From the NCBI GenBank assembly GCA_905220665.1, contig CAJNAR010000078.1, positions 1 to 30,964 of the forward strand: a stretch of DNA of 30,964 bases, in the 5' to 3' direction. Position 1 is the stretch's first letter. Each line of letters begins with the position of its first letter. The notes beneath the pieces are model-generated. The model saw only the letters and a program-made list of their open reading frames with translations, was not told where the DNA came from and did not search any database. This document shows positions 9,872 to 21,674 of this stretch, piece after piece. Made by a program: the position numbers and the translations under genes. The DNA is from Albugo candida. Lineage: Eukaryota > Oomycota > Peronosporomycetes > Albuginales > Albuginaceae.

Positions 9872-10590
9872 AAGAAAACTAAAACACCCAAACCATTCCA
9901 GAACTGACATAGACTTTCTTTACTCCATAAAGATAACTAATCCCGGGTCGTATGGTAAGGTATGAAATAGATCAACGTTGCATCAGATTTTACACAATAT
10001 ATCTACTCCATTACGTTTTCGTTAATATGAAATGTTAACTTTCTTACTTCATGCATACAAGGCCTGGCATACCAACCTTAATTAAACCACTTTTTGCGCT
10101 TGGGTGTGACTCGTATAATATAAAAACGTACAACAGCTAGGAAAACCTCTTACCTGAAAACATTTATGGGTTTGTCACCAAAAACTTAGAAAGTTCAGTA
10201 TCTCCAATCACCACTTCGTAATCGCACGCAAAAGAGCAAAGACTCGTATTGTTCCCAAAAATAGTACCAGAACAGACACAAGTTTCAGTTCCTTCATTGA
10301 TAGAAATAATCTAGCGTTGTCTTGGTATATTTAAAAGCAGTAACCGTTGGATCCACCTAACCATTACATTCTTATGTGTTGGAATATGCAGTTTGCTACT
10401 ACATGCTTTTAGGCATAGCATCAGAACTTCAAATCAAAGGATTCGTGGATTTAACTGTGACTCGTATATCCTACAAATCGACCGACGTCTCAGACATTGT
10501 CTACAACAAAAGCCATTTCTGACGTTATTATCCAAATTTTGTAGTTCAGTACGTGAAATGCTTCCCTTTGCAAGCCAACACTGTCGATGA
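9872..10590. repeat. satellite unit U14, deletion haplotype D (719 bp)
   Basis: D markers are complete, with GGATCC at 10349-10354. It carries C at 10039 (GTTAACTTTC), shared only with U2, an otherwise standard unit 8.8 kb to the left. Confidence 0.95.
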
Positions 10591-11309
10591 AAGAAAACTA
10601 AAACACCCAAACCATTCCAGAACTGACATAGACTTTCTTTACTCCATAAAGATAACTAATCCCGGGTCGTATGGTAAGGTATGAAATAGATCAACGTTGC
10701 ATCAGATTTTACACAATATATCTACTCCATTACGTTTTCGTTAATATGAAATGTTAAGTTTCTTACTTCATGCATACAAGGCCTGGCATACCAACCTTAA
10801 TTAAACCACTTTTTGCGCTTGGGTGTGACTCGTATAATATAAAAACGTACAACAGCTAGGAAAACCTCTTACCTGAAAACATTTATGGGTTTGTCACCAA
10901 AAACTTAGAAAGTTCAGTATCTCCAATCACCACTTCGTAATCGCACGCAAAAGAGCAAAGACTCGTATTGTTCCCAAAAATAGTACCAGAACAGACACAA
11001 GTTTCAGTTCCTTCATTGATAGAAATAATCTAGCGTTGTCTTGGTATATTTAAAAGCAGTAACCGTTGGATCCACCTAACCATTACATTCTTATGTGTTG
11101 GAATATGCAGTTTGCTACTACATGCTTTCAGGCATAGCATCAGAACTTCAAATCAAAGGATTCGTGGATTTAACTGTGACTCGTATATCCTACAAATCGA
11201 CCGACGTCTCAGACATTGTCTACAACAAAAGCCATTTCTGACGTTATTATCCAAATTTTGTAGTTCAGTACGTGAAATGCTTCCCTTTGCAAGCCAACAC
11301 TGTCGATGA
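10591..11309. repeat. satellite unit U15, recombinant D haplotype (719 bp)
   Basis: It has the D one-base loss, GACACAAG and the 18-bp deletion (GGATCC at 11068-11073), but then reads GCTTTCAGG as in standard type I rather than the D form GCTTTTAGG. An exchange or conversion between the deletion and about 11128 would explain it, as would a back mutation. Confidence 0.95.
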
Positions 11310-12028
11310 AAGAAAACTAAAACACCCAAACCATTCCAGAACTGACATAGACTTTCTTTACTCCATAAAGATAACTAATCCCGGGTCGTATGGTAAGGTA
11401 TGAAATAGATCAACGTTGCATCAGATTTTACACAATATATCTACTCCATTACGTTTTCGTTAATATGAAATGTTAAGTTTCTTACTTCATGCATACAAGG
11501 CCTGGCATACCAACCTTAATTAAACCACTTTTTGCGCTTGGGTGTGACTCGTATAATATAAAAACGTACAACAGCTAGGAAAACCTCTTACCTGAAAACA
11601 TTTATGGGTTTGTCACCAAAAACTTAGAAAGTTCAGTATCTCCAATCACCACTTCGTAATCGCACGCAAAAGAGCAAAGACTCGTATTGTTCCCAAAAAT
11701 AGTACCAGAACAGACACAAGTTTCAGTTCCTTCATTGATAGAAATAATCTAGCGTTGTCTTGGTATATTTAAAAGCAGTAACCGTTGGATCCACCTAACC
11801 ATTACATTCTTATGTGTTGGAATATGCAGTTTGCTACTACATGCTTTTAGGCATAGCATCAGAACTTCAAATCAAAGGATTCGTGGATTTAACTGTGACT
11901 CGTATATCCTACAAATCGACCGACGTCTCAGACATTGTCTACAACAAAAGCCATTTCTGACGTTATCATCCAAATTTTGTAGTTCAGTACGTGAAATGCT
12001 TCCCTTTGCAAGCCAACACTGTCGATGA
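11310..12028. repeat. satellite unit U16, last D unit of the type I block (719 bp)
   Basis: D markers are complete, with GGATCC at 11787-11792. It has a private T-to-C change at 11967 (GTTATCATCC). It is the last unit of the homogenised block; type II alleles start in the next unit at about 12089. Confidence 0.95.
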
Positions 12029-12768
12029 AAGAAAACTAAAACACCCAAACCATTCCAGAACTGACATAGACTTTCTTTACTCCATAAATATAACTAATCC
12101 CGGGTCGTATGTAAGGTATGAAATAGATCAACGTTGCATCAGATTTTACACAATATATCTACTCCATTACGTTTTCGTTAATATGAAATGTTAAGTTTCT
12201 TACTTCATGCATACAAGGCCTGCAATATCAACCTTATATTAAAACCACTTTTTGCGCTTGGGTGTGACTCGTTAATTCTAGAAACGTACAGAAGCTAGGA
12301 AAACTTCTGACCTGAGCATACATTTATGGGTTTGTCACCAAAAACTTAGAAAGTTCAGTATCTCCAATCACCACTTCGTAATCGCACGCAAAAGAGCAAC
12401 GACTCGTATTGCTCCCAAAAATAGTACCAGAACAGACATAAGTTTCAGTTCCTTCATTGATAGAAATAATCTAGCGTTGTCTTGGTATATTTAAAAGCAG
12501 TAAACGTTGGATCTCTTTGTTTAGATTAACCCACCCAACCATTACATTTTTATTTGTAAGAATATGCAGTTTGCTACTACATGATTTCAGGCATAGCATC
12601 AGAACTTCAAATCAAAAGATTCGTGGATTTGACTGTGACTCGTATATCCTACAAATCGACCGACGTCTCAGACATTGTCTACCAGAAAAGCCATTTCTGA
12701 CGTTGGCATCCAAACTTTGTAGTTCAGTACGTGAAATGCTTCCCTTTGTAAGCCAACACTGTCGATGA
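12029..12768. repeat. satellite unit U17, type I/II junction unit (740 bp)
   Basis: It begins with type I sequence and switches to type II at about 12089 (CCATAAATA instead of CCATAAAGA), followed by CAATATCAACC, the CAGAAG/CTTCTG inverted repeat and a U lead. Private features are CGTTAATTCTAG near 12270, GTATGTAAGG with one base missing, and CATGATTTCAGG. This is the right border of the homogenised block. Confidence 0.93.
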
Positions 12769-13509
12769 AAGAAAACTAAAACACCCAAACCATTCCAGAG
12801 CTGACATAGACTTTCCTTACTCCATAAATATAACTTATCCCGGGTCGTATGGTAAGGTATGAAATAGATCAACGTTGCATCAGATTTTACACAATATATC
12901 TACTCCATTACGTTTTCGTTAATATGAAATGTTAAGTTTCTTACTTCATGCATACAAGGCCTGCAATATCAACCTTAATTAAAAAATACTTTGTGCGCTT
13001 GGGTGTGACTCGTATACTCTAGAAACGTACAGAAGCTAGCAGAACTTCTGACCTGAGCATACATTTATGGGTTTGTCACCAAAAACTTAGAAAGTTCAGT
13101 ATCTCCAATCACCACTTCGTAATCGCACGCAAAAGAGCAAAGACTCGTATTGTTCCCAAAAATAGTACCAGAACAGACATAAGTTTCAGGTCCTTCATTG
13201 ATAGAAATAATCTAGCGTTGTCTTGGTATATTTAAAAGCAGTAAACGTTGGATCTCTTTGTTTAGATTAACCCACCCAACCATGACATTTTTATTTGTAA
13301 GAATATGCAGTTTGCTACTACATGCTTTCAGGCATAGCATCAGAACTTCAAATCAAAAGATTCGTGGATTTGACTGTGACTCGTATATCCTACAAATCGA
13401 CCGACGTCTCAGACATTGTCTACCAGAAAAGCCATTTCTGACGTTGGCATCCAAACTTTGTAGTTCAGTAGGTGAAATGCTTCCCTTTGTAAGCCAACAC
13501 TGTCGATGA
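12769..13509. repeat. satellite unit U18, type II, U lead (741 bp)
   Basis: Type II unit with AATTAAAAAATAC, the inverted repeat with loop CTAGCAGAA (13030-13050), U lead and CATGAC. It has GTAGGTG near the end of the first part of half X, the first appearance of that allele going left to right. Confidence 0.93.
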
Positions 13510-14250
13510 AAGAAAACTAAAACACCCAAACCATTCCAGAGCTGACATAGACTTTCCTTACTCCATAAATATAACTTATCCCGGGTCGTACTGTAAGGTA
13601 TGAAATAGATCAACGTTGCATCAGATTTTACACAATATATCTACTCCATTACGTTTTCGTTTATATGAAATGTCAAGTTTCTTACTTCATGCATACAAGG
13701 TCTGCAATACCAACCTTAATTAAAAAATACTTTGTGCGCTTGGGTGTGACTCGTATACTCTAGAAACGTACAGAAGCTAGCAGAACTTCTGACCTGAGCA
13801 TACATTTATGGGTTTGTCACCAAAAACTTAGAAAGTTCAGTATCGCCAATCACCACTTCGTAATCGCACGCAAAAGAGCAAAGACTCGTATTGTTCCCAA
13901 AAATAGTACCAGAACAGACATAAGTTTCAGGTCCTTCATTGATAGAAATAATCTAGCGTTGTCTTGGTATATTTAAAAGCAATAACCGTTGGATCTCATT
14001 GTTCAGATTAACCCACCTAACCATTACATTCTTATGTGTTGGAATATGCAGTTTGCTACTACATGCTTTCAGGCATAGCATCAGAACTTCAAATCAAAGG
14101 ATTCGTGGATTTAACTGTGACTCGTATATCCTACAAATCGACCGACGTCTCAGACATTGTCTACCAGAAAAGCCATTTCTGACGTTGGCATCCAAACTTT
14201 GTAGTTCAGTAGGTGAAATGCTTCCCTTTGTAAGCCAACACTGTCGATGA
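13510..14250. repeat. satellite unit U19, type II body with L lead (741 bp)
   Basis: The body is type II, but the stretch from about 13990 to 14160 (AATAACCG, L lead, TGTGTTGG) matches the type I form before returning to the type II word CTACCAGAAAAG. It also has AAGGTCTGCAATACC near 13698, destroying the usual AGGCCT site, a variant shared with U29. Confidence 0.93.
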
Positions 14251-14991
14251 AAGAAAACTAAAACACCCAACCCATTCCAGAACTGACATAGCCTTTCCTT
14301 ACTCCATAAATATAAATAATCCCGGGTCGTATTGTAAGGTATGAAATAGATCAACGTTGCATCAGATTTTACACAATATATCTACTCCATTACGTTTTCG
14401 TTAATATGAAATGTTAAGTTTCTTACTTCATGCATACAAGGCCTGCAATATCAACCTTATATTAAAACCACTTTTTGCGCTTGGGTGTGACTCGTTTACT
14501 TTAGAAACGTACAGAAGCTAGGAAAACTTCTGACCTGAGCATACATTTATGGGTTTGTCACCAAAAACTTAGAAAGTTCAGTATCGCCAATCACCACTTC
14601 GTAATCGCACGCAAAAGAGCAACGACTCGTATTGTTCCCAAAAATAGTACCAGAACAGACATAAGTTTCAGGTCCTTCATTGATAGAAATAATCTAGCGT
14701 TGTCTTGGTATATTTAAAAGCAGTAAACGTTGGATCTCTTTGTTTAGATTAACCCACCCAACCATGACATTTTTATTTGTAAGAATATGCAGTTTCCTAC
14801 TACATGCTTTCAGGCATAGCATCAGAACTTCAAATCAAAGGATTCGTGGATTTAACTGTGACTCGTATATCCTACAAATCGACCGACGTCTCAGACATTG
14901 TCTACCAGAAAAGCCATTTCTGACGTTGTCATCCAAACTTTGTAGTTCAGTACGTGAAATGCTTCCCTTTGTAAGCCAACACTGTCGATGA
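14251..14991. repeat. satellite unit U20, type II, U lead (741 bp)
   Basis: It carries CGTTTACTTTAG, the inverted repeat with loop CTAGGAAAA, U lead, CATGAC, TTTCCTAC and GTTGTCATCC. GTTGTCATCC otherwise occurs only in U31 and U35. Confidence 0.93.
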
Positions 14992-16478
14992 AAGAAAACT
15001 AAAACACCCAAACCATTCCAGAGCTGACATAGACTTTCCTTACTCCATAAATATAACTTATCCCGGGTCGTATGTAAGGTATGAAATAGATCAACGTTGC
15101 ATCAGATTTTACACAATATATCTACTCCATTACGTTTTCGTTAATATGAAATGTTAAGTTTCTTACTTCATGCATACAAGGCCTGCAATATCAACCTTAA
15201 TTAAAAAATACTTTGTGCGCTTGGGTGTGACTCGTATACTCTAGAAACGTACAGAAGCTAGCAGAACTTCTGACCTGAGCATACATTTATGGGTTTGTCA
15301 CCAAAAACTTAGAAAGTTCAGTATCGCCAATCACCACTTCGCAATCGCACGCAAAAAGCAAAGACTCATATTGTTCCCAAAAATAGTAACAGAACAGACA
15401 TAAGTTTCAGTTCCTTCATTGATAGAAATAATCTAGCGTTGTCTTGATATATTTAAAAGCAGTAACCGTTGGATCTCATCTCAGTGTTAGATTAACCCAC
15501 CCAACCATTACATTTTTATTTGTAAGAATATGCAGTTTGCTACTACATGCTTTCAGGCATAGCATCAGAACTTCAAATCAAAGGATTCGTGGATTTGACT
15601 GTGACTCGTATATCCTACAAATCGACCGACGTCTCAGACATTGTCTACAACAAAAGCCATTTCTGACGTTGGCATCCAAACTTTGTAGTTCAGTAGGTGA
15701 AATGCTTCCCTTTGCAAGCCAACGCTGTCGATGAAAGAAAACTAAAACACCCAACCCATTCCAGAACTGACATAGCCTTTCCTTACTCCATAAATATAAA
15801 TAATCCCGGGTCGTATTGTAAGGTATGAAATAGATCAACGTTGCATCAGATTTTACACAATATATCTACTCCATTACGTTTTCGTTAATATGAAATGTTA
15901 AGTTTCTTACTTCATGCATACAAGGCCTGCAATATCAACCTTAATTAAAAAATACTTTGTGCGCTTGGGTGTGACTCGTATACTCTAGAAACGTACAGAA
16001 GCTAGCAGAACTTCTGACCTGAGCATACATTTATGGGTTTGTCACCAAAAACTTAGAAAGTTCAGTATCGCCAATCACCACTTCGCAATCGCACGCAAAA
16101 AGCAAAGACTCATATTGTTCCCAAAAATAGTAACAGAACAGACATAAGTTTCAGTTCCTTCATTGATAGAAATAATCTAGCGTTGTCTTGATATATTTAA
16201 AAGCAGTAACCGTTGGATCTCATCTCAGTGTTAGATTAACCCACCCAACCATTACATTTTTATTTGTAAGAATATGCAGTTTGCTACTACATGCTTTCAG
16301 GCATAGCATCAGAACTTCAAATCAAAGGATTCGTGGATTTGACTGTGACTCGTATATCCTACAAATCGACCGACGTCTCAGACATTGTCTACAACAAAAG
16401 CCATTTCTGACGTTGGCATCCAAACTTTGTAGTTCAGTAGGTGAAATGCTTCCCTTTGCAAGCCAACGCTGTCGATGA
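14992..16478. repeat. satellite units U21-U22, tandemly duplicated Q-lead pair
   Basis: U21 (14992-15734, 743 bp) and U22 (15735-16478, 744 bp) share every allele I checked from about 15080 to 15945 at an offset of 744 bp. Shared alleles are the Q lead with its ATCTC duplication, GCAAAAAGC (two bases shorter than GCAAAAGAGC), ACTCATATT, AGTAACAG, TTGATATA, ACAACAAAAG and CAACGCTG. Their first parts differ. This is the clearest recent one-unit duplication in the type II domain. Confidence 0.93.
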
Positions 16479-17217
16479 AAGAAAACTAAAACACCCAACC
16501 CATTCCAGAACTGACATAGCCTTTCCTTACTCCATAAATATAAATAATCCCGGGTCGTATTGTAAGGTATGAAATAGATCAACGTTGCATCAGATTTTAC
16601 ACAATATATCTACTCCATTACGTTTTCGTTAATATGAAATGTTAAGTTTCTTACTTCATGCATACAAGGCCTGCAATATCAACCTTATTAAAAACACTTT
16701 TTGCGCTTGGGTGTGACTCGTATACTCTAGAAACGTACAGAAGCTAGGAAAACTTCTGACCTGAGCATACATTTATGGGTTTGTCACCAAAAACTTAGAA
16801 AGTTCAGTATCGCCAATCACCACTTCGTAATCGCACGCAAAAGAGCAAAGACTCGTATTGTTCCCAAAAATAGTACCAGAACAGACATAAGTTTCAGGTC
16901 CTTCATTGATAGAAATAATCTAGCGTTGTCTTGGTATATTTAAAAGCAGTAAACGTTGGATCTCTTTGTTTAGATTAACCCACCCAACCATGACATTTTT
17001 ATTTGTAAGAATATGCAGTTTCCTACTACATGCTATCAGGCATAGCATCAGAACTTCAAATCAAAGGATTCGTGGATTTAACTGTGACTCGTATATCCTA
17101 CAAATCGACCGACGTCTCAGACATTGTCTACCAGAAAAGCCATTTCTGACGTTGGCATCCAAACTTTGTAGTTCAGTACGTGAAATGCTTCCCTTTGTAA
17201 GCCAACACTGTCGATGA
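16479..17217. repeat. satellite unit U23, type II, U lead (739 bp)
   Basis: It shares the end of the U21/U22 tract, then departs at CTTATTAAAAACACT near 16686. It has U lead, CATGAC, TTTCCTAC and GCTATCAGG. Confidence 0.93.
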
Positions 17218-17965
17218 AAGAAAACTAAAACACCCAAACCATTCCAGAGCTGACATAGACTTTCCTTACTCCATAAATATAACTTATCCCGGGTCGTACT
17301 GTAAGGTATGAAATAGATCAACGTTGCATCAGATTTTACACAATGTATCTACTCCATTACGTTTTCGTTTATATGAAATATTAAGTTTCTTACTTCATGC
17401 ATACAAGGCCTGCAATATCAACCTTAATTAAAAAATACTTTGTGCGCTTGGGTGTGACTCGTATACTCTAGAAACGTACAGAAGCTAGCAGAACTTCTGA
17501 CCTGAGCATACATTTATGGGTTTGTCACCAAAAACTTAGAAAGTTCAGTATCGCCAATCACCACTTCGCAATCGCACGCAAAAAGCAAAGACTCATATTG
17601 TTCCCAAAAATAGTAACAGAACAGACATAAGTTTCAGTTCCTTCATTGATAGAAATAATCTAGCGTTGTCTTGATATATTTAAAAGCAGTAACCGTTGGA
17701 TCTCATCTCAGTGTTAGATTAACCCACCCAACCATTACATTTTTATTTGTAAGAATATGCAGTTTGCTACTACATGCTTTCAGGCATAGCATCAGAACTT
17801 CAAATCAAAGGATTCGTGGATTTAACTGACTGTGACTCGTATATCCTACAAATCGACCGACGTCTCAGACATTGTCTACCAGAAAAGCCATTTCTGACGT
17901 TGGCATCCAAACTTTGTAGTTCAGTAGGTGAAATGCTTCCCTTTGCAAGCCAACGCTGTCGATGA
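17218..17965. repeat. satellite unit U24, type II, Q lead, longest unit (748 bp)
   Basis: A Q-lead unit with a private 4-bp tandem duplication, ACTGACTG at 17824-17831, immediately before GTGACTCG. With the Q insertion this makes it the longest unit. It also has AATGTATC and GAAATATTAAG, alleles that become common further right. Confidence 0.93.
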
Positions 17966-18709
17966 AAGAAAACTAAAACACCCAACCCATTCCAGAACTG
18001 ACATAGCCTTTCCTTACTCCATAAATATAAATAATCCCGGGTCGTATTGTAAGGTATGAAATAGATCAACGTTGCATCAGATTTTACACAATATATCTAC
18101 TCCATTACGTTTTCGTTAATATGAAATGTTAAGTTTCTTACTTCATGCATACAAGGCCTGCAATATCAACCTTAATTAAAAAATACTTTGTGCGCTTGGG
18201 TGTGACTCGTATACTCTAGAAACGTACAGAAGCTAGCAGAACTTCTGACCTGAGCATACATTTATGGGTTTGTCACCAAAAACTTAGAAAGTTCAGTATC
18301 GCCAATCACCACTTCGCAATCGCACGCAAAAAGCAAAGACTCATATTGTTCCCAAAAATAGTACCAGAACAGACATAAGTTTCAGTTCCTTCATTGATAG
18401 AAATAATCTAGCGTTGTCTTGGTATATTTAAAAGCAGTAAACGTTGGATCTCATCTCAGTGTTAGATTAACCCACCCAACCATTACATTTTTATTTGTAA
18501 GAATATGCAGTTTGCTACTACATGCTTTCAGGCATAGCATCAGAACTTCAAATCAAAGGATTCGTGGATTTGACTGTGACTCGTATATCCTACAAATCGA
18601 CCGACGTCTCAGACATTGTCTACCAGAAAAGCCATTTCTGACGTTGGCATCCAAACTTTGTAGTTCAGTAGGTGAAATGCTTCCCTTTGCAAGCCAACAC
18701 TGTCGATGA
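17966..18709. repeat. satellite unit U25, type II, Q lead (744 bp)
   Basis: It has the Q lead with TTGGTATA and AAACGTTGG rather than the TTGATATA and AACCGTTGG of U21, U22 and U24, and GTAGGTG with CAACACTG. It is the last unit with the short GCAAAAAGC form. Confidence 0.93.
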
Positions 18710-19449
18710 AAGAAAACTAAAACACCCAAACCATTCCAGAACTGACATAGACTTTCCTTACTCCATAAATATAAATAATCCCGGGTCGTACTGTAAGGTA
18801 TGAAATAGATCAACGTTGCATCAGATTTTACACAATATATCTACTCCATTACGTTTTCGTTAATATGAAATGTTAAGTTTCTTACTTCATGCATACAAGG
18901 CCTGCAATACCAACCTTAATTAAAAACACTTTTTGCGCTTGGGTGTGACTCGTATACTCTAGAAACGTACAGAAGCTAGGAAAACTTCTGACCTGAGCAT
19001 ACATTTATGGGTTTGTCACCAAAAACTTAGAAAGTTCAGTATCGCCAATCACCACTTCGTAATCGCACGCAAAAGAGCAAAGACTCGTATTGTTCCCAAA
19101 AATAGTACCAGAACAGACATAAGTTTCAGGTCCTTCATTGATAGAAATAATCTAGCGTTGTCTTGGTATATTTAAAAGCAGTAAACGTTGGATCTCTTTG
19201 TTTAGATTAACCCACCCAACCATTACATTTTTATTTGTAAGAATATGCAGTTTGCTACTACATGCTTTCAGGCATAGCATCAGAACTTCAAATCAAAGGA
19301 TTCGTGGATTTAACTGTGACTCGTATATCCTACAAATCGACCGACGTCTCAGACATTGTCTACCAGAAAAGCCATTTCTGACGTTGGCATCCAAACTTTG
19401 TAGTTCAGTACGTGAAATGCTTCCCTTTGTAAGCCAACACTGTCGATGA
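18710..19449. repeat. satellite unit U26, type II, U lead (740 bp)
   Basis: U lead with CATTAC, GCTTTCAGG and GTACGTG. The A/T-rich junction reads AATTAAAAACACT, intermediate between the AATTAAAACC and AATTAAAAAATAC forms. Confidence 0.93.
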
Positions 19450-20190
19450 AAGAAAACTAAAACACCCAAACCATTCCAGAGCTGACATAGACTTTCCTTA
19501 CTCCATAAATATAACTTATCCCGGGTCGTACTGTAAGGTATGAAATAGATCAACGTTGCATCAGATTTTACACAATATATCTACTCCATTACGTTTTCGT
19601 TTATATGAAATGTTAAGTTTCTTACTTCATGCATACAAGGCCTGCAATATCAACCTTAATTAAAAAATACTTTGTGCGCTTGGGTGTGACTCGTATACTC
19701 TAGAAACGTACAGAAGCCAGGAAAACTTCTGACCTGAGCATACATTTATGGGTTTGTCACCAAAAACTTAGAAAGTTCAGTATCTCCAATCACCACTTCG
19801 TAATCGCACGCAAAAGAGCAAAGACTCGTATTGTTCCCAAAAATAGTACCAGAACAGACATAAGTTTCAGGTCCTTCATTGATAGAAATGATCTAGCGTT
19901 GTCTTGGTATATTTAAAAGCAGTAAACGTTGGATCTCTTTCTTTAGATTAACCCACCCAACCATGACATTTTTATTTGTAAGAATATGCAGTTTCCTACT
20001 GCATGCTATCAGGCATAGCATCAGAACTTCAAATCAAAGGATTCGTGGATTTAACTGTGACTCGTATATCCTACAAATCGACCGACGTCTCAGACATTGT
20101 CTACCAGAAAAGCCATTTCTGACGTTGGCATCCAAACTTTGTAGTTCAGTAGGTGAAATGCTTCCCTTTGCAAGCCAACGCTGTCGATGA
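19450..20190. repeat. satellite unit U27, type II, P lead (741 bp)
   Basis: P lead with CATGAC, CTACTGCATGCTATCAGG, GTAGGTG and CAACGCTG. The inverted repeat at 19711-19731 has a changed loop (CCAGGAAAA) with both arms intact. Its lead region is closely shared with U38, eleven units (8.16 kb) to the right, and with U1 at the left edge. Confidence 0.93.
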
Positions 20191-20935
20191 AAGAAAACTA
20201 AAACACCCAACCCATTCCAGAACTGACATAGCCTTTCCTTACTCCATAAATATAAATAATCCCGGGTCGTATTGTAAGGTATGAAATAGATCAACGTTGC
20301 ATCAGATTTTACACAATATATCTACTCCATTACGTTTTCGTTAATATGAAATGTTAAGTTTCTTACTTCATGCATACAAGGCCTGCAATATCAACCTTAT
20401 ATTAAAACCACTTTTTGCGCTTGGGTGTGACTCGTATACTCTAGAAACGTACAGAAGCTAGGAAAACTTCTGACCTGAGCATACATTTATGGGTTTGTCA
20501 CCAAAAACTTAGAAAGTTCAGTATCTCCAATCACCACTTCGCAATCGCACGCAAAAGAGCAAAGACTCATATTGTTCCTAAAAATAGTACCAGAACAGAC
20601 ATAAGTTTCAGTTCCTTCATTGATAGAAATAATCTAGCGTTGTCTTGGTATATTTAAAAGCAGTAAACGTTGGATCTCATCTCAGTGTTAGATTAACCCA
20701 CCCAACCATTACATTTTTATTTGTAAGAATATGCAGTTTGCTACTACATGCTTTCAGGCATAGCATCAGAACTTCAAATCAAAAGATTCGTGGATTTGAC
20801 TGTGACTCGTATATCCTACAAATCGACCGACGTCTCAGACATTGTCTACCAGAAAAGCCATTTCTGACGTTGGCATCCAAACTTTGTAGTTCAGTACGTG
20901 AAATGCTTCCCTTTGTAAGCCAACACTGTCGATGA
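20191..20935. repeat. satellite unit U28, type II, Q lead (745 bp)
   Basis: Q lead with CAAAAGATTCG, TTTGACTG and GTACGTG. The same combination recurs in U32 and U39, which marks the start of the repeated Q, L, S order of the right-hand region. Confidence 0.93.
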
Positions 20936-21674
20936 AAGAAAACTAAAACACCCAAACCATTCCAGAGCTGACATAGACTTTCCTTACTCCATAAATATAA
21001 CTTATCCCGGGTCGTACTGTAAGGTATGAAATAGATCAACGTTGCATCAGATTTTACACAATATATCTACTCCATTACGTTTTCGTTTATATGAAATGTC
21101 AAGTTTCTTACTTCATGCATACAAGGTCTGCAATACCAACCTTAATTAAAAAATACTTTGTGCGCTTGGGTGTGACTCGTATAATATAAAAACGTACAAC
21201 AGCAAGGAAAACCTCTTACCTGAAAACATTTATGGGTTTGTCACCAAAAACTTAGAAAGTTCAGTATCTCCAATCACCACTTCGTAATCGCACGCAAAAG
21301 AGCAAAGACTCGTATTGTTCCCAAAAATAGTACCAGAACAGACATAAGTTTCAGTTCCTTCATTGATCGAAATAATCTAGCGTTGTCTTGGTATATTTAA
21401 AAGCAGTAACCGTTGGATCTCATTGTTCAGATTAACCCACCTAACCATTACATTCTTATGTGTTGGAATATGCAGTTTGCTACTACATGCTTTCAGGCAT
21501 AGCATCAGAACTTCAAATCAAAGGATTCGTGGATTTAACTGTGACTCGTATATCCTACAAATCGACCGACGTCTCAGACATTGTCTACCAGAAAAGCCAT
21601 TTCTGACGTTGGCATCCAAACTTTGTAGTTCAGTACGTGAAATGCTTCCCTTTGTAAGCCAACACTGTCGATGA
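20936..21674. repeat. satellite unit U29, type II/type I mosaic, L lead (739 bp)
   Basis: It starts as type II, turns type I from about 21184 (CGTATAATATAAAAACG, CTTACCTGAAAACA, L lead, TGTGTTGG), and returns to type II at about 21589 (CTACCAG). The tract of about 405 bp is nearly type I consensus; differences seen are AGCAAGG and GATCGAAAT. This is the largest type I patch inside the type II domain. Confidence 0.93.

Noticed and set aside
12612..12872. Recurrent - strand reading frame of 86 codons antisense to the previous one
   Set aside because: It overlaps the + strand frame on the opposite strand, is absent from type I units, and is an open stretch in repeated DNA with no recognisable motif or promoter.
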